DNA of 64,000 nucleotides, taken from the NCBI GenBank assembly GCA_023055505.1, contig JALIRH010000014.1, positions 14,410,501 through 14,474,500 of the forward strand, given 5' to 3'. The position numbers and the translations under genes are program-made. The stretch comes from Callipepla californica brunnescens. Its lineage: Eukaryota > Chordata > Aves > Galliformes > Odontophoridae. This document shows positions 26,641 to 40,310 of the stretch, in pieces. The notes under the pieces were generated by a model. It was not told where the DNA came from, searched no databases, and worked only from the letters and a program-made list of their open reading frames with translations. Each line of letters begins with the position of its first letter. Positions within the stretch are counted from its first letter, which is position 1.

Positions 26641-29600
26641 CCTTGCAGAAAGCTTTGCTGTTTCAGTCAGAGTTCATACCTCTGAAGTTTAAAAGGGACT
26701 TTTCCAGGAGGTGAGAACTGAAGGGAGAAATGCCATCCATAGGGCTGCAGGAAGCAATCCTTGGTAGCACGGCCGTGGCACTGTCAAACCCGCGTGAGTC
26801 ACTGCTGCTGGAGTTGAGTGACCATGGGAAACTTCTGGTCGTACCCTCGCTCTTGTTTATCCTCTCCTTCGTTCCATCCGTTTCCTATTGAAACTCATTT
26901 TTGTTGTTGGATGTGTAGATCAGATAGCGGACCAGGAGTTGTATGTGTATAGCGTGTCGTGCTTTTGTGTGCAGAACATGCAACAGTCTGCTGGTTGCTA
27001 TAACAATAATGGCATGATGTGCTCAGAGCTAGAGCTAAGCTGGGTGTATCGAAGCTGCAAATTCTCTTTCCTTCATTGCAAGGTATCTGTCTTCCTAAAT
27101 GCTTTCTCCAGTTTCCCGTTCAGGTCCTGCATTGGGAGGCACGGAGCTGGCTCTGGGATGCCTGACTCCTGCAAAGAGCAGTGTTGTTGTAGTGAGATGA
27201 GCCAGGGCTGGATCTCATTTATTTTACCAAAGTCACTTTTCAATATGAGAGCAATTAATAAATGATTACAGAAAAGAAAGGCGGCATTTGTTCCCTGATC
27301 CCTATAAATAAGGTAATTGCCTCCTCCAGAGGGAACAGAGCTGGCAGGGGTTTTGCAGGGAACTGATGAACTGCAGTGTTTGTTTGACAAGATTTTAATG
27401 GTTTACCAAGCAAAATCAGACAAATGGAAACTGACCTGTCAGTCAGCAGCTCACCTCTGCCTGTTCTGCCTGTTCATGCCCCCCCATCAGTCAGAGTCAT
27501 AGCTGCTCCCCTCCATGGCCATGCAGCTGCTGGAGGGATGAGGGGAGCACTTGTGATAACTGGGGGGTAGAGACTTTCTGATTTCTATGCATCTGACACT
27601 CAGGTTGGTTTGGGTTTGGTAGTTTTGTTTGGTGAGGTTTCTTTCACTTATTTATTTATTTTTGGACAATGTGGTTAATTACATGGACTTAAGCAGAGCA
27701 TTTGCAAGATTTACTCTATGGTATTACAGCAAATGTAAATGTATGTAACAGTGCCAGAGGAATATGAAGGTGGGAAAAGCCTTTGTCTGCAGTAGGAGGG
27801 CTTTAGAACTGTGAGAGCAGGGACAGCATTGTAACTGCTAGCTCTTCTCACAGAGATAAAACAATCCTACTTTGTCCCTTGGAGGGGTGTGCGTGCTGCA
27901 CAGGGCTGCAGCCCTGGGAATGGAGAGCCATAGAGCTGAGCTGCACAGCCGGTCCTCTGCTCAGATGGATCTTGTTTTAGCTCCAACACAAGCAAAAAAG
28001 ATAAGAAACAGAAACATCAACGCGAGAGCGGTTTGACAGCCAAGTTATGCAGAAACCAGATGGCATTCCTCATGTTTTTCTTTCACCCCAGTAACATGGG
28101 TTATTCCACCTATCTACCTCTGGGGAGGGAAACACCTCCCTCTCAAGCAAAGCCTAATGACACCAAATTCCTGGCTGGTTGCAGTGGGCTCCCTGGGTGT
28201 GGGTCAGGCAGGTCCGTGCAGCCACTCCTCAGTGTCCAGCGCCAACTTACAAACATGCCTGTTGACTTCTGGGAGCAAATCATTGCACTATAGGTATTCT
28301 ATTCTGTGCTGGAGGGAGGGAAGCGCTTAGAAACGTTTCACAAAATGTACAAGGGGAAATATTTGGGTTTAGCTTTTTCTTTCTGATGAGGCACCATCGC
28401 ACAGTATTCCTGAAATCCCTCTGGGTTCCATCCTGTAACGCAAACTGGCTGTGCCCTGCGCAGCTGGAGATGCAGTAAATGCTGAAAGGCTGGTCGTGAT
28501 TAATGACTAATAATCAAATGACAGCAGCCCAGTTCTTGGAGGAATGAGTCAGATGTGCTAGAAACTTTTCATCTGCTGGGGGGGAGAAATAAGGGCTGAA
28601 GCAGTGGTTTGGAAATGTCATGATCCCAGAAAATGCTGCTACCAGCGTGCAGGACTTTTCCAGGATACAGATGCACGGACCTGAAGATGTTGCAAATGCA
28701 GATAATGAAGGCCAGACTGACTTCCAGCCATTCATTGTGGCCTCTTGGATCATGGTTTAGAGAGCAGAAGTGGGAATCTAGATATGTTTTTTTTTTTTCT
28801 GATGTACAGCAGTCATTTCCAGCCATTACAGTCTTAAATGTGGTTAGCTGCCTTTCCAAAGGCTTCATTTATCTCTATTTCAGAATTCAGCAGCCATATA
28901 TCTATATTCATGCAGGACTCTCAAGGTTTCTACTTTAAGTACTTTTAGATCCTCAGGTGAAATTTGCTCCAGTACTTCAATCATTTAAAAGCGTATCCTG
29001 GAACCCAGAAAACAAAATTGAAAGCAGGATCCAGCTTATTGTGTTGTGTTCAACTCAAGTCTGATTTCAGTTAAGAGCTTGGCGAGATGTGGTGATAGGC
29101 ATCACGTAATAATCAATGAAAGATGAAGGCCAGCCCCCCTGCCCTGCTTTGGGGAGGGACCAGCCCACTCCTCTGGCTTTCAAGAACCAGGTAGGCTTGG
29201 AAAGCCTTCTTTTAATAATGATAACCAAGCCTTTGTATTATTACAGAAGCATATGATTGGGAAGATAATGGCTCGGGAAATGATTCAAGCTGATGTATTT
29301 GGGGAGTGAAATCTCATGCGCTGGTTCTGTTTTGCAAACAGAATCCCTTACTGCTGTCTCACCCGTGCCCCTGTATCAGCAGCTCTGGACACGTGGTCCC
29401 CCCGCTGTACTCATCCCTGTCACCAAACCAGAGGTGCTGTATGCTTTGTGTGTTTCCCTGCCTCATTTCTCTGTGAACTTGTTTCCTGTTTCTGCCATAT
29501 TTTGCATCATTTTTCTCAAACTTGGCCACTTCAAAATACAAGTGGAAACCGATGGTAGGATCCAAACTTAGTAACATATTGGGTAGCTTCGCTCATAATA

Positions 29601-32600
29601 ACTGCCTCTTTCTTTTCATCCTATCTTCATGTTTAACGAACAGTACCTCACCTCCATAAAACTTTGACCCCCGTTCCTGGATATCTTTGGTGAGGCCGAG
29701 CGGTGATTCAACATTTGTTTAGCTGATCTCTGAGACCTGCAGATGACACAAAACTGATGGATATGGAGCTACAAGGTTGCACCTTCATATTGTCAGAAAT
29801 AAGTTATATTTCCTGTTTGTTCCCTGAGATGCTTTTTGCTATACAATACTTATATCTCTCGCACTGCCCTTCTGTCCTATCAAACCTGTGCTTTTGTTTC
29901 CCCACTCCAAAACTGGAAAAGGGAATGCACTGCTCTGTGGGTGACTGGAAATTTGGAACTGAAAACAGTCTAAGTACCCTTGAAAGATGCACTTGGGAAC
30001 GGATTTAGCATGTAGAAGGAGCAGCTGAGATAAGTCAGTCTCTTCACTCTGGCTTCAAGCTGTTTGCAAGACCAGCAATCCTGAAGCAGACAAATACAAC
30101 AAACGATTCATCAGAAGAGATGCATCGAGTAAGCAAAGGAACATGGTTAAACAAATCACAGTGGTAATTTTTGGTAATTGAGGAACTAATGTGCCCTTGC
30201 AGGGTTCCTCAGAACACCTCTCATCTTGGAAAGCCACGCACTTGGAAGCAGCTTGATGCAGCATGCTGGCTCAGGAGACTTCAATCTGCAATGAAGTTGT
30301 TACTGAAACATTCCCCAGGTGTGCGAGCAATAGATCATCCCCTCTTCACACCGAAATAAAAACATCCATTGTCACTGAATCTGGGCCAGTGCAGCCCCCA
30401 GGCGTGGTAGAAATGGGCTGTAACAAAGTTAGCCTCAGCAACTTCTGGCAGTGCCGTGTCTCCAATTGCATCTGCTCCCACCTGGTGCTGACCACCGAGG
30501 CATGATGCGCACCAAAGAAATGTCAGCGTGCTCTCTGGTATCTCAGCTATGTTTCTGTACGTGCCAACTCACCTATTTTTTCTTCCTGCCTTCCTACAGC
30601 TGTTTGTGCTCAGTCTCATTGCTCCGTGCCCGTGTTCAGCCTGCAGCAAGCTGGCAGCCCCACTGCCATCCCAGCAGCTGAGCAAAGAGATGGCTGCTGA
30701 CCTTCGTTGCCTTTCCTTCTGATGGCAATTGTAATTAACTGTAACCAATTCTTGACATGGAAGCAGTGGCAGGCCAAGTGCTGCTCTTCAGTTAGTCAGA
30801 AATTGCTTTGATTGACCAGAATTCCAACTCGTGGGCTGCCAAGACCTCAGCGTGTTCCTGCTGGAAGCTGTGCAGTGCAGGTCGGATACAGCAGTAAAAG
30901 GGCTCACACTGTTTGATCGTTTGCACTTGCTACAGGAAACACCACTCTGCCGAAGAAGCAAATATGGCTGCAGCACGTGTTGGTTGTGTCTGTATTTTGG
31001 AAACTGTATTACCCATAAAAGTTCATCTGTTCCTTTGTTGGAAGGATCTCGGGTGGGTGGGAAAGCAGTTTGCACACAGCAAAGCCGGTGCCTGCCCGGA
31101 GCTGTCAGAGAAGACAACTGTATCTTTAATTACATCCAACGAGGAGGAGCTTGGTGATAAAAACTGAGCATGGTGAAAACTCGTGGTCTGAGTATTGCAT
31201 TTCAACAGAACAAGTGCAGCATCTCTACAGAGAAATACCTTTTCTCCCCCTTTACAACTCTGTAAAAATTTTTCGTCACTGATTTCATTGCATTATCGGG
31301 ACTAAAATGAGAAACACTGCTTATGAGCAAATATAGCATTTGAATACCAGCCAGGAATTCCTTTTTACAGTATAAGCTTTTGTGTGAAATAAAAGCCAAA
31401 CAGCTGCTCACAGCTGAAGTCTGAGTTAAGTGATCTAATGCTATTGCTCTGGTCTCAAATTTGAGGGTAAATTGTTTCTCTGCCAAAGACCTCGTGCCAA
31501 CCTACCTGGTCCCAATTTGTGAGAACAAAGTACGTTGTTTCTGCTGCTCTGGGGGTGAAATCATTTTATTTGACATATTTTCCATCATAATTTCAACCCT
31601 GATGTAGGAAGATTCCACGAGGCTGAGACTCTTCTTCTCCTCTCCAGTTCTGCAAGTTACGCCTCAAGTAGGATAATGTGTCTGTGGCAAGCTAGTCCCG
31701 CATGATGTATGGGTATATTGTAATACATCTGGAGGCTCTTCTGGCCATTCATGCAATTGGCTTTTGATATATTTTATTGTTGATTTTTTTTTTCTTTTTC
31801 CTTAAATCTTCTTGTCTCAGATCTTGTCCTTACTTTTCTCTCCTGCTTCTTTTGCACTGCCCTTCCTTGGCTGCTCTCCATGCTTTCCCATGTAGAACTC
31901 TTTCACCACAGCCAGCACCAGAGGCTGTCTTTGAGAGCTAAGTGTTGAGCTTGTTGGCATCAAAGTTTTGCCCTCAGGGGAGAGCTTAACTGGGGACAAA
32001 GTAGATATTAAGATACCCAGATGGCTTAAGTGTCTATGAGCTTTGAAAGCTCTTTAATAGAGGAGATAACCAGGAACAAATAGATGCAGGGCAGTTATTT
32101 TCCAGTTATCTAATTCCTCCTCCGTGCTAACACACCTCTGTGTTATTGGGAGGATGGAGGGAAATGTTTAAAATAAATAAAGATACTGTGCCTCTGTGGT
32201 GCTTAAACTTGAACCGATGGTTTACAGGCTTTAGGAAGAAGGTGGAATTACCAAGAAGGGAACTTTTTTTATCAGTAGAAGAGGCAGAATATTTTGCTAC
32301 ATGCCTGTTAGACATGGGTTCTATCTGTCAAATCTACCGCTGTGTGCTTGCCTGCTCACAAAAGGTTTTAATTTCCAGAGAATCTAAAGAAATTGCTTCA
32401 CGCTCACTGAACTGTGCTGTGTGTGTACTGCTAGAGCTTAAGTTCCTGTAAGGCTTATTGCAAATGTATGGACAAGAAGGAGGGAAAAAGCCCTGTGGCA
32501 AAGACAGTTCAAATCCTCTCCTGTGATGGCAACTGCCTTAGCTGCTACCCAGTTGTATGGGCAGATCTCAGAGCTACTCCAGGCTTATCATAGGGCAGAA

Positions 32601-32744
32601 CCTCGAGGCACGTACAGAGGATTTACTAAAAATGAAATCTTGAGGCATTGTGTTTAGAAGTTTGTGCCGTTTCTTGAGTGATTTTTCTATTTAAAAAACT
32701 GCATCTTTTAAGAGTTTAAATGTGTTGTTGCGTTATGCATGGTT

Positions 32745-32774
32745 AAAAAAATAAATAAATAAAAGAAAAATAAA
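32745..32774 (+). repeat. A-rich / (AAAT)n simple repeat
   Basis: A run followed by ATAAATAAATAAAAG and further A-rich sequence. Confidence 0.9.
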
Positions 32775-34353
32775 TTGTGGTCAGAAAAAATGGGGTAAGA
32801 ATCCCTGGGGCCACCTGGTCTGTCTCCTGCATACACTGAATGATCTGCCCAATTTGTATGCTGCTTTTACCTGCATTTCTGCTGGCAGCTCTTCCATCCC
32901 ACCAGCTGCTGGGTAGAGGTTTTTCTGACAATGAGCAGCATCGTTTTGCATCTGTTGCCACCATCATCAGACAAATCTCCAGCTCTCCAAGGTCGCAGTA
33001 GTGTTAATAATAGCCCTTTCCCGTGTGCTGAGTGGCATTTTAATAGCATCACTCCAAGTAACTCTCCCAGAGTTGTTCCAGTGATGCATTCACTGGTAGA
33101 GCAGAGTTCCTGACAGCTGAATCATGTTTCCTTTAAATTACATTGTCGAAAAGATTGTTCATCTTGTGTGTTGTGACTGGCACCAGCGGTCAATGGGGGA
33201 GCATGCAGTTGGTAACCACCTCCTGCCCTGCTCTGTGCTGCAGTGTCATTCATCTGACAGAATCCTCTCCCAGAACTGTCTGCTGTGATTTTCTGACTTC
33301 AGGGATTTGCTGGTGGTAAACTAGGACATAAAGTTTTTCCAGGGAAATGTAACAGGGGGGTGTATTGCTGTGTGCTTTTGTTTGTGCCTTGGGATCTGAT
33401 ATTCTGTGTTGGACAAAATTATTCTGAAGCAGCCAACATGATGTCCACAGTTTAGAGGTTTATTTGTGTAACACTGCTGTCGTCGTGATAAAATCTGATT
33501 GATTTCTTTACTGCCTGGTGCAGTTTGGGGTTTTTACTTAAATTTCACACAGGCTTCATCAGCATCAGCGTGTTGCTCACCACCTCGATGGGTCATTGGA
33601 GACGGCAGGATTTTTGGAAGCTAAAATGATGTAATACAATTAGGTTTTCAAAGTCAGTCATTAAAATCAGTCAAGGGTTTTTGCTTCTGTCCAAGTTCAG
33701 CATAAAAATAGAAACTGCAAACGGTGCCTGTAGTCACTTCAGAGCAAAATTTAAATACTCAGTGATGCTTTCTTTAGTTTCCCTTGGTCTGCAGTGTTTG
33801 CTTGAATATGTCTGCGTGGGTGGTGGCTAACTTGCACCACCATGTAGGGGAAAGTACTCCTACCCACAGCCACTTCTCCTTGCATTTATTCTGCATGGAA
33901 GAACTTGGTTATGTGGGCTTTGTTTGGCTTTTCTTTTCCACTAAGGTGAGATCTTGCTCTGCCATTTGAAGCATGCAACAGCGTGGAACCTTGGTTTGGA
34001 GCTAACGCAAGCAATGCAAACAGGAAGAGCTCCCAGAGATGGCTTACATTTCTTTGATGGGTAACTCTTGTCATTGTGACTTGCCATCGTGCAGTACAGA
34101 ATGAGTTCTGAGCAGGAAAACTTTGATTTTTATGTTAAAGTTGATTGGTTGTGTGGAAGCTAAATCTGTTGGTGATGTTAGCATGATCACTGTAGGGTTG
34201 ATCTCATGATCAGTTTGGCCCCATCCTTCTCTTGCTTTATGGTTTGCACTTGGCAGATTTCACATTTGTTTTTAGGAAGTAGAGAAGCAAGGGTTGGAAA
34301 ATCCTGCTGAAATGGGGCACTCACCACAGCCTACATCCTCAAATGTGTTCAGG

Positions 34354-34480
34354 TTGCTCTTTTCCAACCTTGGTGATTCTATGGGACATGGTTTATTGGG
34401 AAATATTGGTGATAGGTGGGTGGTTGGGCTGCATGATCTTGAAGGTCTTTTCCAACCTCGGTTATTGTTATTCTGTAAGA
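34354..34480 (+). repeat. CR1 LINE 3' end, plus strand, with doubled terminal motif
   Basis: The main unit (about 34384-34480) has GGACATGGTTTATTGGG, GGTGGTTGGGCTGCATGATCTTGAAGGTC and TTTTCCAACCTCGG, then a degenerate ATTCTGT end. All are hallmarks of the CR1 3' region. Directly before it, 34359-34383 carries another copy of the terminal motif, CTTTTCCAACCTTGGTGATTCTATG. The element therefore appears to consist of two CR1 3' ends in tandem. Confidence 0.85.
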
Positions 34481-35197
34481 ATAACATTTAAATACAAAGC
34501 ATGTGATTGTTTGCTTGAAGTCTATAATGTATATATTTCTTTGTTTAGTTACAGGGATCTTTTCAAGATACGAGAAACTGTTATTCAGCTGCTCTCAAAG
34601 TCTTGCCTTGCTGGTTTCTCTTCTCCTGTGGTTCTTGCATGTTGAGTAATATGGGAAATGACAAAGAACATTTTAGTTTTTGCTGTGGGATCCTGGATCT
34701 GGAACAGCTAATTCCGACTGCAGATAATACTCATTAGCTTTGAGTACTTCCGTGCTTCAGAAATGCAATTCATCAAAACCCAAGTACTTTGTGTCAGATC
34801 TGAATGTTGCACTAGAGATTTTGTAATCCAACATGTCAAACTTGTTTAAATGTGAGATTGTAACTGAAAACCAAGGGAAGCAATAAGTGCTTCGTTATCT
34901 TGCTTACCTTATAGAAGTGTTTTGCAGTTCTTGGGGGGCGGGGGGGAAGAGAATAAGTGCTTTACTATAAGAAATGCACAGCCATTTCCTATGCTGTGGG
35001 GGTATCCACAACATGTCTATGTCTTTCTTATTTTTTCAAGCAGGTTGGTACTTTGTATGGGTGGATTTACTGGTGCAAACAAAGTGATGCTCTCCCATGC
35101 TAATTAATTGAGCATCCTGGTCACTGGGGACTGCTTGGGTACTGGTGACTTGCCTCTTCCAGGAGGTGGCTTTGTGTTTGCAAGTTTTTTTGGTAAG

Positions 35198-35217
35198 AAA
35201 AAAAAAAAAAAAAAAAA
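35198..35217 (+). repeat. Poly(A) run of 20
   Basis: Uninterrupted A homopolymer, about 250 bp after a G-rich run near 34932-34947. Confidence 0.94.
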
Positions 35218-37280
35218 GTCAGGATGGAAATGCTTTCTGAAAAAAGCAGCCTTTGAGTGTATGTTTGTTCATCTGTTGTAGCTAACCATGCTTTGATTTG
35301 CCTGATATTGAAGATGCTTTAATAAGGCTGATGAATTTCTATGAATGCTATTGAAGGGCTCCAGCGTGAGTCTCACTTTGCTCTTCTCCCTCAGTTCTAC
35401 CACCCAGTGGTTTTCTAGTTTGTATCCATTGCAGAAAAAGGGGTCTGTTAATTTGCTAGATTCGTGTTGACGAAGCTCTGCCTGATTTGCCTACCTAGCA
35501 AGTATCTCAAGAGAAGCCCAACTTGCTCGTGGTGCTTTCAACTTCACTGCGTGTTCAGAGGGTGTAGGAGCATATGGGTACAATGAACAGAGATGGCCAC
35601 TGTTCTCATAAAGCAACACAAACCCCTACACGTGTGTACGAACATTCATGCTTACTCTCTGAAAGCTTTTCAAAGCTACTGTCTCTGTCCAGGATTTACA
35701 CCAGTGCAGATGTGGAAAGCCAAAATCTGCCATGTAAACCTTCCTACCTTGCATGTGGCAGCATACACAGCTGCCAAAGCATGCATCCTCTTGTTTTAAA
35801 AATAAAGCAGGGTGTTCTCCATACATCTGCTCCTGCCCTGTGTTTTGCTGCAGCTGTGCCAGGGTATTATCAGAAAATGGCCTGAGTAAGCCCAGCCATA
35901 ACAAAAGGCAAAAATTCCATGTTTGATGTAAGTGCAATTGTGGCTTTATTCCAGTCACTTCTTAATTTATATCTCAAATTCAGTTTATCTTCTTGCCCTG
36001 GTGACTAAACAAAAGAGCTGCGTGCACTTGACTGTTTGAAGAAGCTGTCTCTGGGTGTGAGGAAAAAGGAAGAAATGATTTAAGAGGGGGGGTGGATTCA
36101 GAATGCTCAGCATATGGCACAGTCTCAGTTGCTGTAAATGGAACATAGTCGGCACTTCAGTTTGTTTCTGTATATATGAGATATTTAAAGAGTAAAATTA
36201 TATATGATCTCAAATATCATTTTTCTTTCTACAACAAGAATCCACCCATAGGAAGGGAACCCTTTGTTGGCTACAAGTTACAAAAACACTGAAATATCCC
36301 AAATTTGGTCTTAAGGAGCTGTGCCAAACCAAACTAAATGTACTGGCATCATTGGTGTCGTTGGTGATTGTTAAATTTGGAACTTGGACACTCTGCTACA
36401 TCTTGTTTGGAGTGTTTGTCTGTTTCTCCCCAGCTCCATGCCCCATCCCATCCTTCTCACTGGGACAACCTTGTTTTAGCTCAGCTGGAGTTCAAGAGGA
36501 CATTGTGGCTGTACATTTTTGGTGCCGAGGTTCTGTACTGCTCTAGGCAAAGCAGAACCACTGACATGCTGCCCAGCTGCTCCAGTTTGGTTCCTGGAGC
36601 ACTTTTCTTCCCCGAGATTGAGCACAGCTCCCCAGCACGCAACATCCCCCTCCTTCCATCCTCATTCAGAAAGGTCTGCATGGAGGTATGAGAAGGAAAA
36701 TAATTCTTTGTTTTTTTTTCCTGTATCTTGAGTGCAACTGGCTTGCACATTGAACTACAAGGAGCTTTCCTCTACTAATAACCAGACGTTGCTATCTGGG
36801 TGGCTTTTCTACTAACATAAAGCATAGCCCATGATTTCAGAGAGTTCTTGGGGTGCTTGGACCAAATTTGAAATGAATCTGATGGGGTTTTTTTTGTTTT
36901 GTTTTTATTTGGAAAACTGTGGGTGCTGTGTGTTTCTAATCTGTGTCTGGTATTTGCTTTTTGTCTTTGGGTCCGTTGGAATCCAAAGCCAAGAGGGTTC
37001 ATGCAACATGTTGTGACCCAAAACTGTTTAATCTCAGATCCGTGGTCTCAGTCTGCAGCTCGACCTGAGTACCTGATGAGTATCAGCTGAGCAAGCATCG
37101 CAGGGCCTGACTTCTGTCCGTGAACCATAAAACTTTTCCCCAGGGAATAAGAAAGTAAATTGGCCTTTGTGCAGGAACAGCTCGAGCAGGGCTGCAGTCT
37201 CCCAGGGCTCTGCACCAGACCCTGTGGTACGCTGCAAAGGTCTCCTGCCTTCTAAGTAAAGCCATATGGGAAAAAATACC

Positions 37281-37318
37281 AAAAAAAAAAAAAAAAAGAA
37301 AGGAAGAAAGAAAGAAAA
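37281..37318 (+). repeat. Poly(A) run of 17 followed by (GAAA)n
   Basis: Seventeen A lead into GAAAGGAAGAAAGAAAGAAAA, a purine-only simple repeat. Confidence 0.94.
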
Positions 37319-40265
37319 TTACTTTTCTGAGAGTGGCTGAACCAACCAATTTGTTCAAGCTATTCTTCTGGTTGACTCATTTTCAATGGGGGCTTAGGGG
37401 GGAAATAGTTTCATTGAAGACAACTTGAAAACTGCCAAAAGGAGAAGAAGGGGAAAGAATCTAAATGACTTCAAGCTCACAGAAATTAAAGATTTTGGAA
37501 GCACCAACATGTGAGTGGGTGAGCCCTCCAAAAACGGTGTACAACTTAATCCTGTGTTAGAACATGATGAGTTTGAGGTGAGTGCATCTGGAAAAACAAT
37601 CCCTGCGTGTACTCTTGGTGCTTCTGGCTGAGATCACAGTGTGGTGAGGCTTTGCTGGGCTGTGATATTGGGCACTTCTTCTTGCTGGCATTTAAAGCTC
37701 ACCTTTGTATTAGTGAGCACCGGTTTACCTAATGTCCAGCAGTGATGCAGGCAGTAATTTGCTCATGAAGTTGAGGTGACCGTAATAGCTGGTTATCCCC
37801 CTACCTCTGACAATGTCCAGTTTGTTTTAATGATGAGGGATGGTACACGTAGTGTGTTTCACGTGCTAGACCTGTTTTCCTCGTATTGGCAGAATACAGA
37901 GTTAATAGAGGGGCCCAATTTGCACTGGGTAAATTAGTTCAAACGGGATTAATTTACTGTGCTACAGAGAGATGTGTGGTTTGTGCTCTTGATAGTACTT
38001 CATGTGAAGTATAAAACAGTATTGACTTACAGCTTTTCATTTCATCGCCCGCAGCAGATGACACATGGCCACTACCCAGTGGAACAGCCGACTCAATCCA
38101 GTCTGCTCACCAGGAACTTCTAACCTTCTTTTTGAGCACATGTCCCTTAGGTGCACCTATCAGCTCTTTCTCATAATGCTTCCACATAGCAGTGTGTTTC
38201 ACGTTTTTGCTTTGTGTTATTAAATCCATCATGTCAGTGGAGAGCTCACGGTGTTGTCAGAAGCGGCACGTTGTGCTCTGGATTAGGGCTGTTTAGCCTG
38301 AACGTGACAAGTTGTTTAAAAGCAGACTGCTTTATGCTTTGGATCCGTTCTCCTCTCCCAAACTGTCTCTCGTAAAAATGTAAATAAAGAACTCCCAGTG
38401 CTGATACAGAGGAGCTGGTATGGTCAGAAGAAAGGCTCAGCGATTACCCAATTGACGCTAATGCAACATAAATCTTAATTATATTGAACAAGCATCAAAC
38501 TGGAAGATCTTAGGAGATGGAGTCATTAGGTAACAGCTTTCAGCCACCATTTATCTTCAAACAAATTCCCAGGCCTCCTTAGTGCCCTTTGTAGTCTCCT
38601 GAAGGGGTCTGAAAGGAGATGTTCTGTGTGCTTGCTCTGCCCCGTGCTCCGATGTTGTCTGGCCCTGCAGGATGTACTCTTCTGTCCCTTGCAGTGACAA
38701 AGAAGGGTGGTGATGCTCGGGGATGGCTGTGGACCCGATGGCACAGCCCAGCAGTGCTCTGGATGTGGTGTTCTCTCCTTCAGCCCCCACTGAAGTTCTC
38801 TCTCATGAGAGATTTTTCCACAGTCAGACATCCAGTGGCAGCAGGATCCTATTTTTCCCACTTCTCCAAATCCGCTTTTTAAACTTTGTTTTTAGATAAA
38901 CCCAGCAATTGGAATGGAAGACAGTCAGTCTTTGTTCTCTGCTTTAGTTTGTCTCAGTGGCTGCTGTACTCATACTTCCATGCATTACTTCTTACAGATT
39001 GACTTCTGGGAAGGGAAGACAGTATTACAGTATTACATGATGTAGAGGTGTGAAAGAGTAAGAAATCCCTTTAAATGTAAAACTGATTTTTTTTCTAAAT
39101 TATTTTTTTAAAGAGAATCTTTGATTTCTCTCATGTTTATCACATTTACCACCCTCTGCATGTTTACCCTTCAGCACCAGACCTCCTCTCACTTAGCTGC
39201 AATCACTGCTATGGAATCATTGGGTGCTTGCTTCAGAACTCAGCCTCTCCCTCCCAGGGCTCCACAAGGACATCCCCTGCTCCCTATCAGCAGAGGCAAA
39301 GTCAAACTATCAACGTTTGATTGAGTGCATTCAGGAGGACCCATACTTGGAGCAGCCCCTGCAGTGTGTGTGTGGGAGGCTGCTGCTGTGTGGGTTTTTT
39401 TTTTCACCTTTTAGTAACATTAGAGTAAAAAGGAAAGAGTGAGCTGTTTACAGCAGCCCAACATCAGCAGTTTGTACAGGGTAGACTTGTCCTGATCCGA
39501 TGGTTGGCATTGGAATGAGCATTTCTACCCCCTGGAAAAGGACGCTCGTTTGGGAATGGAGGAGTTTTTGCAGAGGGAGAAATCTTGACAGGAGAACCGA
39601 AACATTTAGTGATCTTTGTTTATGGGCCTTTCTGCCTAAAAGCAGAAAGGAGAGGGAGCAGAGTAGTTTCTCAGATAAAAAATGAGCTCTTGTTTTGGTT
39701 GTTAGCATTGCTGGCACCCAACGAGAAAATGCTCCTCCGGAGCTGTCTGACCTTTGACTATTGGTTGCTGCCCAGCTGGCCCAGACAAAAAGCAAAGTTT
39801 TATGTCTGAGACTTGGGCATGAGGCTGAAGTTACGTGATGGGATCTAGGCTGTTTTAGCGTCAACGTGGGAACTTTTGACTCGAATTAGTAGGAAAAGGT
39901 TCCTGTTCGTCGCTTGGGTCATTGCTGTAATGTGCAGAACTGCAGCAGCCACGTGCATGGTGCATGGATTGCCCAGAACTGCAGCTGCACCGCAGAGCAC
40001 CAATCTGTATGCAGGTTCTGCAACTTTCTTCTGAATTTTTGGAGCACTTAAGACCCACATCACTGTACCACACACACGATAACTTCAACAACTCCTTCCT
40101 AGGAGCCTCTCTCCCCATTCTTTTTCACTATACAGATGTATTTTGTGCTGGAGGCCGTCTGCCTATGTGTGGTAGCTGGGAGGTGGGGTGGGCAGGCGGT
40201 GCTTTAGGTGTAAGGGGCAGAGCTGGTGGTGTGCCCATCACTAACCCTCAGCTCTCTTTCCACAG

Positions 40266-40310
40266 GTCCTCCAGGGAGGCGAGGGAAGCCTGGACGGCGT
40301 GGAGAGCCTG
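40266..40310 (+). CDS. COL23A1: COL23A1 exon, 45 bp, GPPGRRGKPGRRGEP
   Basis: The acceptor is a pyrimidine tract ending in CACAG and the donor is GTAAGC at 40311. The exon starts in phase 1: its first two bases complete a Gly codon begun in the previous exon, and its last base G begins the next Gly codon. It encodes five Gly-X-Y triplets, GPPGRRGKPGRRGEP. The 45-bp length is one of the usual multiples of 9 in collagen genes. The stretch RRGKPGRR is strongly basic and could bind heparin or other acidic partners at the N-terminal start of the extracellular triple helix; that role is inference. My recollection of the mammalian protein has Asp where this has Glu in the last triplet. The preceding exon, expected to end with the non-collagenous Cys-containing segment, was not found upstream. 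Confidence 0.9.

Larger units (their letters stand above)
1..40265 (+). other. COL23A1: COL23A1 long intron, 3' portion
   Basis: About 40 kb with no exon that I can recognise on either strand. All frames are broken by stops, and the longest open stretches have no family resemblance or Gly-X-Y pattern. It holds three CR1 LINE fragments, many homopolymer and short tandem repeats, a GC-rich patch around 15.6-16.0 kb, and several AT-rich unique blocks that could be regulatory. It ends at the CACAG acceptor before the 45-bp exon. Mammalian COL23A1 has very long introns near its 5' end, in keeping with this. A small exon for the membrane-proximal segment could have escaped a scan by eye. Confidence 0.75.

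Noticed and set aside
32490..32540. AGTTCAAATCCT resembling a tRNA B box
   Set aside because: No matching A box, no cloverleaf arms upstream.
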